Shown here in pieces: positions 35,397 through 50,954 of a stretch of DNA of 64,000 nt (position 1 is the stretch's first letter; each line of letters begins with the position of its first letter). The notes below the pieces were generated by a model, which was given only the letters and a program-made list of their open reading frames with translations, did no database searches and had not been told where the DNA came from. The DNA is from Udeniomyces pyricola (Eukaryota > Basidiomycota > Tremellomycetes > Cystofilobasidiales > Mrakiaceae). The stretch is from positions 186,001-250,000 of the forward strand of contig BCIK01000012.1 of assembly GCA_039545295.1 (NCBI GenBank), read 5' to 3'. The position numbers and the translations under genes are program-made.

Positions 35397-38016
35397 TCAA
35401 TCGTAACCCGGCGGCAAGTCCCCTCCGACCGGATGACCTCTCGCGTCCGACTGTCCACCTGGCACCTCGACCTGACCGAATCCCCTTTCTCCAAACTCAA
35501 ACGTCGGGGGTTGATCTCCAACGGCTTGGATCCCGACGCCTTGCATCTCATCGATCCCCGGTGGAGGCAACATCATCGCCGCATCCCCCCTTTCATCATC
35601 ACCCCCACCGCCACCATGACCTCCTCTTCCTTGATCGTCATGATCTCCACCCGAATCAGGCACGATTCCATGTCCTGGGTCGTCAAACGACGGCGGAAGG
35701 AGTGAGTGCGAGCTCGGCGTTGGAGGAGGGGGAGGAATGTACGCGTTGGGCAGACATGGAAGTGCAGGCGACAGGCGAAGAGAGATTGAGGGCAAGGGCG
35801 CGTGAGACTGGCTGAGGGTGAGGGCAATTTGGAAGTGGAACTGCATGAGGGTCGAATGAGGGGGGGGGGGGAAGAGGGGNGGAAAGAGGAGGGCAATGAA
35901 GGAAAAAGGGGTAAAGGACATTTTCTAACGTCAGTAATCGAAACTGGCTGCGCATGCACTCTCTCTTCGTCTAGAACTGAATCGAGTGCAAGCGACCATA
36001 GGAAACCATGCAAGAGGATGAAAAAAAAAAAAAAGATTAAAAAAACCCAAATAGCTCTCTGCTTCTGTTTCACACGCACTTGTCGATCAAACTGTCCGAT
36101 CTGGAAACTGCCCACGGAGTCGCCGGCTAGTGCAGAGCTAGCTCCCATGAATGATGGATTAAACACAAATCTAGCCGTGGTCGTGAGTCCCTCGGGAGAA
36201 GACAGCGTCGGATGAGAGGAGGAAATGTTGAATGTAGAACCGTGACAGACAGCGGGAATCTATGAGGATTGGAGCATATTGAAGAATAGCAGTCGATAAG
36301 AGGGGGATGGATTGAAATTCATGAGTCCTCCTGACGCATCCAGAGAGAAGCTGAAAACTGTTTCTTGAGTCTGGAGCAACATACCATGTTGGAAGGCGAT
36401 GCTCCCAGCACCAAAAGCGATCCAATAGCTGATGCGATTGTGAATGGTTGCTGCGACGATACTTGCCCAGCAGCAGCGGCGGCTGCCGCTGCGGCTTCCT
36501 CTGCTGCTTTTTTCTCCTTTCCTTTGCCGAGTGACCCAAAGAGACCTCCCGTCTTTTTGGGCTTAGACGCGATGGAGGAAGAAGAAATCGAAGGAGGAGA
36601 AAGGAGGCGGAAGTTGATGCTGATGTCCATGGATTGAAGCGGAAGACGAAGAGGCAGAGTCGGTAGAGTGTACTACGCAACGCAGACAGGAAGTGCCACA
36701 AACACATGATTGCATCAGCACTGACGTTCTCTACAATTTTATGACTCAAGAGGAATTTCTAGATCCAAAACCCCTCGACATAGGATGTTCAGATGAAAAG
36801 GCAACACAAAAAGGAATTTTACTCACCGAAACCTGCAAGTGTCCCATCTTGCCCTCGTCCCCAACCTCAATTGTCTGGACTACCGGCTGACGCAAGGCCT
36901 CGTCAATCTTGATATCCTCCGTTCCCGTGCAAGCCACCACGATGCGTTCGACACACACCATCTCTCCCCCGACCTTGAACCCTCGCTCGTCCGTCCTGGT
37001 CAGAGAAACCGCCGACGTAGGCGAAGCCGAGCGATCGACAAAGGAGATGGAGCCTTCAACGATATGCTCAATGTGGAAGGTATCTGCGATGAACGAAGGA
37101 GGCGGACCAGAGAACGGGATCGAAGAGAGGGTAGGGTTGGGTGCTTTGCCTTTGTCCGTGGTGGTCGTTGACGCTGAGGCTTCGTCGATCGTGCCTTTCT
37201 CAGGAATAGTGAACTAACAACCGAAAAGTATGATGGTAAGTGTGGAAGAGGCATGGACACGGATCAGCCTTCACGGCCATCATGTAAAGTCAGCAGATTA
37301 GTACATAGGGGGACTCAAAATCACCTCAAAAGCCCACGCCGCTTCTAGAGAGTTGCCGCCAAAGTTACTAGGCATCAAAAGAACATCTTCGGTCGAGCCA
37401 TGGAGCAGACTCAATCGAACCATACTGCCTCGGTAGTAGGACTGCTCGGAAGGGTTGGATTCGTGCGATCCTGAGCAATGTCAAGGGGTGCCAGTAGTGA
37501 TTAGGGGAAGGCGATGCGCGGTCAGTATGATGACTGTCAGACAGCGACTAGGAGATATGCTGTGAGCACTGCTAGCGGATGATGGTGCTGACACCCTTCC
37601 TCAATATGGGGATTTGAAGGTTCCTTGCGACATGTGGAAACGGTCACCGGGGATCAAGAAGATGAAGCCGGCGAGGGCCCGCTCTCATCTTGCCCAGCGT
37701 TGCAAGGGTCCATCTTGTCCTGTCCCCTTTGATCGCAGTCCCCTCCTATTCGGCCGTCTGACTACCTTGCTCAGGACTCACGAGCCTCCCAGAAGTATTT
37801 GACCTCGACCTCGTTTACCTCTAGTCGATGTTTGACGTCCGCCACTCCTTCCTCGTTCGGATTGACCAGGGCCAAGACGCCCCGGAGGACGTCTCCGGGC
37901 GCAAAAGGACGGTTTGGGTCGCCTCGATTGGGTGCAAGGCGGATTTCGAGGCGGGTTTGATGGAGTGGGTGAAGCTGGGGCGTGGTAGCCGCTGTGTTTG
38001 GGGTTTGGGAGGTCAT
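35397..38016 (-). CDS. Arrestin-like protein with C-terminal PPxY motif
   Basis: The start at 38016 (MTSQTPNTAATTPQLHPLHQ) leads into LEIRLAPNRGDPNRPFAPGD and VLRGVLALVN, the pattern of an arrestin N-domain first strands. The next exon has GSMVRLSLLHGSTEDVLLMP and LEAAWAFE, then FTIPEKGT and FHIEHIVEGSISFVD, as in the core of alpha-arrestin sandwiches. A Lys/Ala-rich linker with a run of nine Ala near 36480 precedes a C-domain-like part (TARFVFNPSFMGASSALAGD). The last exon is Pro/Gly-rich and ends GGDLPPGYD at the stop. PPGY fits the PPxY motif by which alpha-arrestins recruit Rsp5-type ligases, so a role as a ubiquitin-ligase adaptor in membrane-protein trafficking is a reasonable inference. 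Internal splice sites between 36640 and 35920 are less certain. One N lies at 35880, in intron sequence. Confidence 0.68.
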
Positions 38017-38606
38017 GGTCGGATCACAGAGATTGCAGGACGGAGGCGAGGAGGTAAGGGATGATGATAGACACGGGACGGTTTCGACCGGAGCTTGGGT
38101 CTTGGAGCTTATTTAGAGGAGCGTGAAACGTGGCCCTGATTGTCATCGATGAGCTACAGCTGCTGTAACTCGCCAACTCCTGCAGCTGGTTCAGCCAGGC
38201 TCAACACTGCTAGATACGTCGGTTCATCACACTGTCTTTTATGCACGATGTTTCGTCATGATGCTACTTTCAGAGGACCGAGATGTGCCATCCGACAGGT
38301 ATCAGACATGCATGATTCGCAGCAATCAAAACTCGGAGAGAACGGAACGAGGAAGGGGATTCGAACGAGAGCTGGGTCCATGACACAAGAAGAGTTCTTA
38401 TCTAAGAAGAAAAACTAGCTAGAGGATGATGGGAGAGAGACCAAAAGAAAAAACGGCACAAGCAAGAGTCGAAAAGAAGTGGGATATAGGCAAACCGGCA
38501 AACAAAACAAAAAAGAAAAAGAAGAACAACTGAAAATAGGATGGTAAAAGCAATCGGGTAGTACGAGCAGCTGACATAAGAGGGTCGTGGAATAATTAGG
38601 TGAAAT
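38017..38606. other. Intergenic region between arrestin-like start and ERG1 stop
   Basis: About 590 bases, holding the arrestin-gene promoter and ERG1 3' flank. A minus-strand GTTCGAATCC near 38359-38368 resembles a tRNA B box, but the neighbouring bases do not form a T arm. Confidence 0.5.
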
Positions 38607-40965
<2,359 letters not shown>

Positions 40966-41443
40966 GGTGCGAGGTCGCGACTGGGCAGACGGGAACACGT
41001 GGGAAGAGGAGAGCGAGTGAGAGACGCGAGAGGACGTCGAGAAGGAGAGCAGAGGTGATTGAATGGGTTCGGCCGAGCCAAGGGTATAGTCAAGGGTAGA
41101 GTCAAGGGTAGGGTATGGTGTGAGATAGGCGAGCGAGACGGTGGAAAGACTGGTATAAGATGATGTTGGGAGTTGTCGTCGATCGAGGGCCGTGGACGAG
41201 CTCGGTTTGTGGAACGAGAATGGGACGATATCGGCGGACCAACTCATGGACATAAGCCTACGTAAGATGGCAGAAGCTGCCATAAGCTGCGACAAGCAGC
41301 AATAAGCGGCGCTCCCTGCAGTCGGTTGCCGATGCACGTATGTCATCCGCCCGCGTCGCGTCCTAAACAGAGAGTCGTCGTATTTCTCCTCCTCGTACAT
41401 CATTGTTCAACTCATCATACTCATACTTACATCCCATCCTACC
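40966..41443. promoter_or_regulatory. Divergent promoter region ERG1 / MZT1
   Basis: 478 bases between two start codons. Repeated TAGAGTCAAGGGTA-type units occur at about 41078-41110. No sterol regulatory element could be assigned with confidence. Confidence 0.4.
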
Positions 41444-41892
41444 ATGTCCTCTTCCAACTCACGCCATCACCCTCAGCCCACAACAACCAATGCTACTACC
41501 GAGTCCATCGACAGTCTGTTCTTTCTCCCTTCATTTCCTTCTCTTCTCGCCCCTCTTGCGCCCGCGCGTAGATGACCCCCCCCTCAACTAGTTATCATCG
41601 TTCACTGACCGTCGACCGCCTCTCATCCGTCCGACGCCAGCTCTATACTCCATCTCTCAGCTCCTCAACACGGGTCTTGACAAGTCAACCCTCATGACGT
41701 GCATTGCTATGATTGAGAGCGGCGTGAATCCTGAAGCGTTGGCGGTAAGTCTTCAAACACGAGCCAATGCCAAAAGACGGGTCGACGTTTCAAGTGCACA
41801 CGCTAACTCAGCTCAATCTCTGGGTCGTCGCTGTTACTCTGAATCACCAGGCGGTCGTTCAGGAGCTGAGGATTGAGGCTCAGAGAGGTTGA
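41444..41892 (+). CDS. MZT1: Mitotic-spindle organizing protein 1 (Mozart1)
   Basis: MZT1 binds gamma-tubulin complex proteins and helps recruit the complex to spindle pole bodies. Three exons give a product of about 74 residues, the usual size. Exon 1 (from ATG at 41444) is a Ser/Thr/Asn-rich tail ending TTESID. Exon 2 encodes [20 protein letters not shown] and [14 protein letters not shown], the diagnostic MZT1 core. Exon 3 encodes [13 protein letters not shown] with TGA at 41890-41892. Junction phases fit (A|CT between exons 1 and 2, phase 0 between 2 and 3). The coding sequence is too short and too split to show up in a long-ORF scan. The gene lies head-to-head with ERG1 and is followed on the same strand by URB1. 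Confidence 0.9.
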
Positions 41893-42335
41893 GTCTGTTG
41901 ATAGTAGTCTGCCAACAACGACGAGGGACTGTATTGGGTCATAGCACCTGCCAGGACGCCGTATAGATATATAGGGCGAGAAGTGCGCGGCGGGTCGATA
42001 TGCCGACCTTGCTGGATCTCCACTCTCGTTCTCTTCGTCGCCAGTTTAGCTTTTCCCGTTTGTGATAATGACCCGAACGACCAATGCCGATAATAATGCC
42101 AATGACGATGTTATCACCGAGTGCTGGCGTGAAGATGTTGGGACTATAACGCATATAGTATAGTATATCCGCAGATGCAGATCTGATGACAAGCTCAATT
42201 TGGAGCGTTCAATCTGCAGGCTGTGCTAAAATCCGTCTCACCCGACCGATGATCATCCCAGGACCGTCTCGAAATCTCGTCGCCCTTCCTCCACCCTCGT
42301 CAACTCTCCGCCTACTCAACTTTCTCCCCTTCTCA
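41893..42335. other. Intergenic region MZT1 to URB1
   Basis: About 440 bases between tandem genes. A TATA-rich patch lies at 42155-42175. No other feature was seen. An in-frame Met at 42186 upstream of URB1 gives a leader without family character. Confidence 0.45.
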
Positions 42336-45300
42336 ATGTCGGCACCCCAGCTTGGCAAGCGGAAACGTCCCGACGCACCTCCCAAGAATGCTCCTACAGT
42401 CCTCTACAAGAATGCCACCGAGTTCAGATCGGCACTTGCCGGAGGCGAGCCAGAGGCCGTCAAAGAAGGTCAGTCGATCCACCTGGTTTCTGCCAGCTCA
42501 TGTGACTGCTATCATTTCTTCTGCCTATAACGTCCGGTTTCGTGGAGACACGCTTGTTCATGACGAGATTGGTGATTAAGACAAGACATCTACTCATCTG
42601 CAATGAGCCCAGCACGAATGAGCGGGCTACAGTCTATCATTCGACGCCGCTTCTCTCGCGCCTCTCACGCAGCTTTCTCTCGAACGCAGTGATACTGACG
42701 CCCGGCTCTTGGCTTCACCTTACCTGCTCGTCCTTTTATCTGACTATTTCCTATCTGCAACCTACATACAACCAGCTCTGATCGCTTTCCGAAACCAACT
42801 CACCGTCAAGTTTGATGAGGACCTCGTCACCGCGACTGACGCTCGAGTCACCCTCGCAAACGAATTCCTCGAGAAGTCATCGGGCGCGGGCGACATCTTC
42901 GATGCCTGGGACCTCGCTGTCAACGTACGTCACATTCGCTACAGCGATATTTAGAGATTGAGGACGACGAATCAAAAACTAACCAATAACGACTAACGTT
43001 CAAACGACCCGTACACAGACTGGCAACCCGTCGCTGCTTCCGCTTCCTCTTTCAGCCCTCTCGTCCATCCTCGCCCTCTTGTCTCCTCTATCTTTCTTCC
43101 ACCCCATCCTCTCGCCACTACTCACACGATTGCTGTCACCTACCATCATCCGGTCCATCGCTCAGTACCTCTCTGGAACGCGAACCGATCTCGTTATCGT
43201 CGCGCTCAAGTGTCTCTGCGAGATTGTCAAGGTCGGAGAGCGCTGGGCTGGGAGAGTCTGGGAGGCGTTAGGTGCAGGTGCTGGAGGAGGCGGTGGTGTC
43301 AGCGGAAAGGTCTGGGGAAAGCTCCTTGGCATGCGACGGAAGGTCGACTCAGGGCCCAAGGGCAACATCAGCAAGGGCAGCTCGGCCAACAACAATCCCT
43401 TTGCTTCTCCCGACATCCGTTTGCTTTCGCTCAACTTCCTCCTTACGCTTTTGCTCTCTCCTCATCTGCCGACGAAGCTGGCACTTTTGTCCCAGCCACC
43501 TCTTATCCATTCCATGTTCAAGCCTATTGCGTCTGACCACCCGCTCGTCGTTCAACGTCTCCTCCAAGGCTTTTGGGAGGTCTTCAACGAGGAGAAACGC
43601 GTCAGCCGAGGCATCAAAGTCGCCGCATTCAGCGGAGACGTTGTCGGGGAGATTTTGAAGCTCTATCTCGCCGAGAACCATACCGGATCAACCATCCCTC
43701 GCAACACCGTCACTCCCGCCGGCAGGGATGAGGGGTTCGACTCGAGGTACCTTGCCCATTGGTTCCTCATTGACATTCTTACCATTCCTGGCAAAGGCCT
43801 TTGCTTCCGAGATCAAGGATGGTACCCGAGGAGCGCTGAAGGCGAGACTCTTGAAGACTACGAGGATGGCAAAGACAAGAAAGGCGGCGCTGGTAGTGGA
43901 GTTTACAACAAGGTCATCCGAGATGTCCTTCGAATCATTGGCGGCATGGCTCTCGTTGGTGATGAGGACGGACCAGGCGAACTCGTTCTCAAAATCCTAG
44001 AATCTTGTCCCGAGCTGGTCGCGAGGTGAGTCATGATGTGGTCTGGCGTAGTCATTAGAGTTCGTTTCTGCGACTAATCAGACTTGCGTCTCGTTCCTCG
44101 TTCATCTCCACAGTTACTGGTCGACCTCAGGCATCACCCTTGACCCTCGACTCTCGTCCAAGTTCCTCATCTCGACCGCTCACCTCTCTTCAATCGTCTC
44201 GCTTCCGCTTCCCATGGCGACGTTCCTGCTTCCTGCCACCGCTGGTGCCGCTTCCGCGTCGCACACTTTCCGGCCAATCCCCCCACCACTCACAGCTCTT
44301 CTCGAGAACACCATCCCATCCCTCTTCCCCAAGCAGTTCTCCACCAAGGGCCTCCTCTCCACTCATCCTCTTGTTCAACAGACGACGGCCGTGACCCTTT
44401 CGCGCTGTCTCGCCAAACTTCACAAGGTTCTCCTCCTTCTGAGCGAAGCCGCGACCTCACTGGAAGAAGGCGAGAACGGTCTTTGGACGCTTCGCAAGGG
44501 CGAGCTCGAGCGAGACATCAGGAAACGAGTCCCCGATCTCGCAACAGTCGTTGGATTCGCTCTTGCCGCTGCCAAGAGTTCAAGCGGGACTGAAGGCCAG
44601 AGCGAGGAGGAGAAGAGTCGAAGGGCCGTTCTGACGGAAGCGGCATTGAGACTGCTGAGCCTGTACCACCTCGCATTGCCTGAACTCGTTGCCGAGGGCA
44701 AGTTTGACGTTGGGAAGCTTCTTGTGCCTTCGGAAGACAAGGGCAAGGGCAAGGAAGTCGCCGGCGAGAGCGATGGTTGGGGATTCGCAAGGGCGAGTTT
44801 GGAGGGCGTCGATGCGTTGAGCCAACTTCATGTTCTCAGGCTCGTCGGCGAAGGGGGCGATTTTGTCTGGGGCGGTAAAGCTGGTTAGTCCCGTTTCTTT
44901 TGAACGACCTGTCGTAGGTAGTCGTCAATCCTGCTCTCCAGACTGACTTCGCTCATGTTCAACCCCACCGAAACACTGCTTTTCTTCTGTCATGAATGGC
45001 TTGGCTAGGCTCCTCGAACAACTCGTACATGTACCATCTCCTCGCTCTCTACCTTTCGACGCCTCATCCGTCGACGCGATCTACCGTCTCCACCCTCATC
45101 ACCCGACTTCTCTCGTCATCGGTCCTCTTTGAACATGACCCTTCCGAGATAGCCATCTGGCTCGAGAGTTTCGATATGACCATCCCATCTACCCTCACTG
45201 CCACATCACCGATCCTTTCCAACGAGAACGAGATCCTGCTCCAGTTCTTCGACGATTCCCTTCGACGATGCCTTAAGACGCCCTACAAGTACATCGAAGA

Positions 45301-48300
45301 CTCCCTTCACTTCCTCTCGAACGAGACGCCCCTCGCTCCATCCGAGGTCTCGTCCCCTTTGCTTCTCACGATGCTCGAGCAGCTCAATGCCAAACTCCGC
45401 GTCAAGTTGCTCGAGCCGCAAGACGCAAACGTCGTCGTTCGATTCATCGAGCGACTCGGGTTCGGCATCGTCGGCAAACAGAGGGACTTATCGTTTGGAT
45501 TGGGGCTTGTCAAGAGGATTGAGTCAAACGCCGAGGTCAAGACGAACTTGAAGCGTATGCTCGATACGCTCGTGGGAACGATTGAACCGACGGACGAGAT
45601 GAATGTCGACGAGGGTAAGCGGCGTACCCCTCAGCCAGTGGACCAAATTCGTGTCGCGCCAAGATAGACTGTACCAACTGACATTGTTTTCTCTTCCCTA
45701 GCCTCTACTTCCAGCTCCGCTACCCTCGTTTCCTCAGCTTCAGGATCTCAGCCGGTCCGCCCGACTTTTGCGATCACCTTCCTCGACACGCCCCTCTCTG
45801 GCCTTTCATCCGATCTACTCGACTGCTTGCCTGCTCTTCCTTCTACATCCCTTCTTCAACGATCCTCTCGGCTCGTCCTTCATCGCCTCTTGGGTCTTTT
45901 GTCCCGACGCAAAGTCAAGGTCGCCGGGTCCAAGTCTCGATCGTTCGAGCCTCAAGTCGGCCAAGGACTCGTTGGGTGTATCGGGCTGCTCCAGGCGTTG
46001 GTCACGCGGGCCAAGCGAACTGGATCGGAGTCGAGCCTCAAACAGATGCTCATCGTTGATGGGGGATTTACTCAGCTCGTCACACTCGAGAAGTCTACCC
46101 CAGACATTCGTACCGGTTCGTGCTCCTACCTTCCGCTCTCACGCAGATGACATGGCTTTCTTCTTGAGTGGGACCCGTACTGATGTTGTATTATCGATTC
46201 TTTTCGATTGTCTAGCCATTGCTAGTCTCGTCTCGTCGTCATTCGAATCTTCGTCCTCGTTGGACAAGAGGCTGACGGCTTCGTTCCAGTCCTGGACGAC
46301 GAGCACACTCGTAGATGCTTCCCTCAAGTCCATCACGCGCGTAAGTGGGCCGTTTCTCCTTCAGTCTTCCTGCCCATTTTATCGTATTACTGATCGTCTT
46401 AATCGATTCGGTTCGATATATAGTACGCCACGGGTTGTGCGCCATTCATCCCCTTCCTCGACGTGCCAGCTTTGATCCTCATCGCGGACAGTCTTCTCTC
46501 TCAAATCGACAAGTCATCGAGTCCAGCCCCTGCCGAGTTCTCACTTCTTCTCGAGACCCTGTTTGAAGCGCTCAAGACGCACCCGCCGACGCCCGCTGTA
46601 CTGTCTCTCGCACAACGCTCGCTGCCAATCCTTCTGCCTCTTGGCATGCTCCGAACTGTTGTCGATCTTCTCGAGACATCTCTCCCTCCTGCTCACAATG
46701 TTACGAGATCCATTCCTGGTTCGAACCAAATCCCTGACTTGGCTGTCGCAGTCGACTCGACGGCCGGTGCGTTTGGACCTTTGACCGTCTCGTCCGCAAT
46801 CGATCTCGACGTCTTTTCCGGCAGCCTGACCGAGGAGAAGGCGTCGCTCTTGGCCCCTCTCCTGTATCAGTCCAAGCCCGCTCGAGACGTGTTTGGTCAA
46901 TGGCTCGAAGCCAATCATGCGACCATCTCGAATGCGTCGCTCTTGCTCTTGGCTCGTCCCCTCTCGGCCTTTATCGACATTGCCTCTACGGAGACCAGTG
47001 CCGTTGTTCCTGGCTGGAAAGCTTGTGAGGGCTTAGCTGTCAACATTCTCGAGGTTTTGGCGACAGTTCCTTCGACTTCCGCGTCTCCCTTGGTTTCCGT
47101 CGCTCGACCCTTGCTGGAGAAATCCCTTGTGCTCATTCTCGCTTCGGGCTCGGTTGAAGCCCAAGAAAGCTTCGCCAAAGCGCTTGGAGGAGCGGCATCG
47201 ACGACGTTCTCACCGGCCACCGCGTCGTTCGTGCTCGGATTGGGTCGGCTTCAATTGGCGTCGATGAAGAAAGCCGTCGGTACCTGGATCGAGGCTGGAT
47301 TGGAATGGCTCGTCCGTCAGCTTTCTGCTGTCGCGGAGGATTCAACCGAGATGCGGACATTCATAAAGCTCTTCAGTGGGTGTCTTTCCCTTGCATCCCG
47401 TTATGTCTCATCTCTCGCGGCATTTCTCTGCATTCTTTCTGACTCGACAACATATTGCGTTTATTTTCATCGCCGTGTTTTCTACAACAGATGAAGTCAT
47501 CAAGCTTCAACCCGAGGCTTCTATCAAACCCCATGTGGTCGAGCCCGTCTTCACGGTTATCCTTCAGGATCGGTTCACTGCTGAATACGCGCACGAGCTC
47601 GTCATCTCATGTTCTACGCGAACTGTCATGAAGGTATGTATGACTTTTAAGTAGTTTTTTTTTCTCTTGGGCTGACTGAACTCTGTTTGGATCCAGGCAA
47701 AACCCGATTAACTTAACAATCTCATCCATTCCGTGGCTGTTTCGTGATTTCGTTTTCGTCTTTTGTTCTCATTAGCCTGCCATCGTGGTCAAGAACCTTC
47801 AGACGCTTCTCTCAAACCGACTGTTCTCCGCTCTCTCCCTCAGCACGACCCCTCCCTCGCTCGTCCGCTCGATCGTCTCTACCATTCACGCTCTCTTCAC
47901 CATGTCCCCCGCGACCTGCTGTCAGCCTGCCAACATCGAGCCCCTCATCGCTCTCTACCGAGCCTCTCTTTCTCACACGGATCAAACGATCCTCTCTCTC
48001 TTCCACATCTTTGAGCGCAACCGAAGGATCTCGGTTGCGAGTTTGCTCTGCGCGTGGAGTCCCGATGGGATGAGTGGAGGCGTTCGACGACCTCTCGATG
48101 TCATTACTGGGCTCGATGCGGCCCGGGTCTGGCGAACATGTACAAACTTCCCTCACCGACATTCGTTCAACCCGCAAGAAATCGTTCTCCCTACGCTAGC
48201 CGATGTCGGTCCTGCCGAAGACCTCTACGACCCCGCGTTCGTCCTCGCCGTCTTTGCGGCCGTCCTCGCCGATGGTGAGCTTGGACTCGGGAATGAGCTC

Positions 48301-50342
48301 TCGGGCCTTGATTGGGTCGAAGTCGTTAGGACCAACGTCTTGGGACTTGCGGTGTGCTCGTTGGGTTCCCGTAAACTTGACGTCCGACAGATGGCTTCGT
48401 TTGTCCTGGCCAAGGCATATGCATACATCAGCGTTCGTACCTTTTGCTGTCTTTCTTCGTCTTTGTGTTATCTTCTTTTCGCATCATTGCACACATCTTG
48501 TAGCCAATCAACTGATGTTCCAAATATATATTGACTGCATTGTTCGTTTGCATCCATCTCTTCTTACCCACCCTTCTCTCTTTTTCTTTTCATTCTTTAC
48601 AGGAAACGTTCTTCTACGAACAAGCTCAACTCGTCTACACTCTTCGACACCTCCGTCACACCATTCGAGCACCCACGTCAGCTTCGACCCCACCCCATCG
48701 GGCCTCGACCGTCATCACGCTCTTCTTTGCGCACACCTTCCGCGCGATTGGGAACCCAGCCAGTTTCGTCTATCCCGCCGCGAGTCGGTTCTTGCTCCAG
48801 AGGGAGAAGGTCGATACGGCCGATGTGCCCATGCTGTATGGCATGTTGTACTCGAGCGATGATGATTGGAAGGAGGAAAGGAAGTGGGTGCTGAGGTTCC
48901 TGAGGGATGGAATGAGGAGTGCAGAGGTATGTCGTTTTTTTTTTTTTGCATGCGTCGTTACTCTCTCTCTCTCTCTATCTCTCCTACCCCTTTATCTTCT
49001 CCTTTGGTCTAGTGGCTTTTGTGTTGTTTTTTTCGAAAGCTTTTCCTTGGACTTCACTCATCCCAACTTGGCTCTTTCGTTTTCCTCTCTTCCTCCCCCC
49101 CCCCCCTTCCCTCCCTTCCTTTTCTTTCTACACCCCTTTTGCGTTGGACAGGATTGGCGAATCCTTCAACGTCGTCACACCTTCTCCCTTCTCGCCTCCC
49201 TCTTCCAATCGAGCTCTTCGGCGACGGATCCCCAGACGCGTCATACGATCCTCGAGATCCTCGGTCAGATGACGGCGAACCCGACGGCGGCGCTCGCGCT
49301 CGTCAGGCGGGAAGGTCTGTTGGCGTGGATTGGGATCCAGGTCGCATTGGCGACCAAGAGAGAGTTGGCAGGAGGTGAAGGGGGAGGAGGGGAAGAGGGG
49401 GGTTCTGGATCGGTCGGGAAGACTCCTACGGTCGTGGTCGGCGCGAATGATCCTAGCACGGAGGAGAGTGAGGAAAGTCAGGTCGGGATGGAGATTGTGT
49501 GGTTGAGGATCGTGGAGAACGTCGTCGTGGCATGTGGGGAAGAAGACAAGAGGAAGGCTATCGAACGTGCCGCGAAGACGCCGTCGACGTCCACGTCGAC
49601 ACCCGCCCCTCGAGTCGATGTGGTTTCGTCTGACGAATCGTCGTCGTCGTCTTCGTCCGATGACGACTCGAGTGACGATGACGATGAGGACGACGAACCG
49701 AAACGAGCCACTGCCGACAACGACGCTAACGCGACGACGTCGACGACTCCGATCCTCTCCCTTCAGCGCGGCCGGGGATGGAAAGAAGATGTCCTTAACC
49801 TCGTCTCTCGACTCCTCACTCGATCGACTTCCATCTATGCCCTTCAACTTGCCTCGTCCATCCTCCTCCGATTGGCTCTTCTCCTCTCTCCCGACACCTC
49901 TTCCTCTCTTTCGGCCCGAACGACGACGACGACGACCCGAACGCTCGCCCGAGTGTTCAACCAGACATTCCAGGTCTTGACAACGAAGCTCGAACCGTCC
50001 CTCTCTTCCAAAACCCCTTCCGCCCCTGCTTCCCCTTCTTTAAACTCTCAAACCGCACCTTGGACGATGCACACCTTGTTCCTCCCGGTCGTCAACTCGA
50101 CCACGTCTTCTTCGTCCTCTGACGCGTGGGCGTCGAGTGTGGAGTCGCTCTTCCGTGTAGCGTTGGCGTTGGGCGTTGGATCGGGCGTCGATCAGATGGT
50201 CATGGCGAGGTTGAGTGGTCGAGTCATGGTCGTTGGTGCGAAGACGACGATGACGACGACGACGGAATACGAAATTGAGGAAGGAGGAGAGAGAAGTGTA
50301 GGTGGGTGGGTCAGGAGACGGTGGGTCGAGAGTAGGGCTTGA
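42336..50342 (+). CDS. URB1: Nucleolar pre-ribosomal-associated protein 1 (Urb1/Npa1)
   Basis: Urb1/Npa1 is a very large helical-repeat scaffold of early 60S particles. The chosen start is MSAPQLGKRKRPDAPPKN at 42336, with a basic nuclear-signal-like stretch. The N-terminal Urb1 domain follows: TVKFDEDLVTATDARVTLAN, TGNPSLLPLPLSALSSILAL and LSGTRTDLVIVALKCLCEIV, then NNPFASPDIRLLSLNFLLTL. The middle is made of Leu-rich helices through exons 44.1-47.6 kb. The C-terminal conserved domain includes SFNPQEIVLPTLAD, YDPAFVLAVFAAVLADGELG, YGMLYSSDDDWKEERKWVLR and DWRILQRRHTFSLLASLFQS. A Ser/Asp tract near 49630-49700 (SSSSSSSDDDSSDDDDEDDE) interrupts the C-terminal part. The stop is at 50340-50342. 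Total length exceeds 2,000 residues by rough exon sum. Introns break the frame at many places, but exon phases agree where checked. Confidence 0.9.
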
Positions 50343-50954
50343 AGAACGTAGAAGGGATTCCGGCAAACGAAGTGGAGTTGGAGATGTAGAGAAAAGACGA
50401 GGGCTGTATGGGGATACAAACAGAGGTAGATAAAAGAGATAGATGGATGGATGAATTGATGGATGGGGTGAAAGGAAGCGATTCGATCGAGAAGATTCAT
50501 ATATATAGCTGAAAGAAACAGAAAATGGTAAGATCCCGATCCTGCTTGCTTTTTGTCTTCCCTCACCTGTTTTCCACACAAAAAAAAAGAACAAAGGCAA
50601 AGAGGGTCCGGATGTTTGAACGCATCTATGTCTTTTGAAGGGGGGGGGGGGGGGGGTTGTTTCTCTTGTGCGCTTTCATTCTTTCCTTGGATTTTATGTA
50701 TGATTGATGTGACCGACTCTTAGCGTTTCTCCCAAAGAGAAACTAAACGAGGGAGTAGAGGAAAATGAGAAACCAGAAGAAGAAAAAAAAAGCTTGAAAT
50801 CCATTGGAAAAGAACCCCCTTCGGTTCTTGTCCTCCACCCTCAAACTGGTCCTCGACTGATCCCCCNCCCCCCCCCCCTTCTTGGCCAACTCCTCCATCT
50901 ACTACGTTTCAGTTTTGCTCTCTCTTCGACGCTCAGGCTAAGCCTGGCCTTAGT
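50343..50954. other. Convergent region URB1 / PUP2
   Basis: About 610 bases between two stops, with a poly-G run at 50640-50655, a poly-C run with N at 50867, and GATGGAT repeats near 50440-50465. No gene was recognised. Confidence 0.5.

Noticed and set aside
38340..38375. Minus-strand GTTCGAATCC resembling a tRNA B box
   Set aside because: Flanking bases do not pair into a T stem, and no acceptor, D or anticodon arm with correct spacing was found.
42336..50342. Several separate genes across the 42-50 kb region
   Set aside because: The frames between breaks join through ordinary introns, and the order of conserved segments matches one Urb1 protein.
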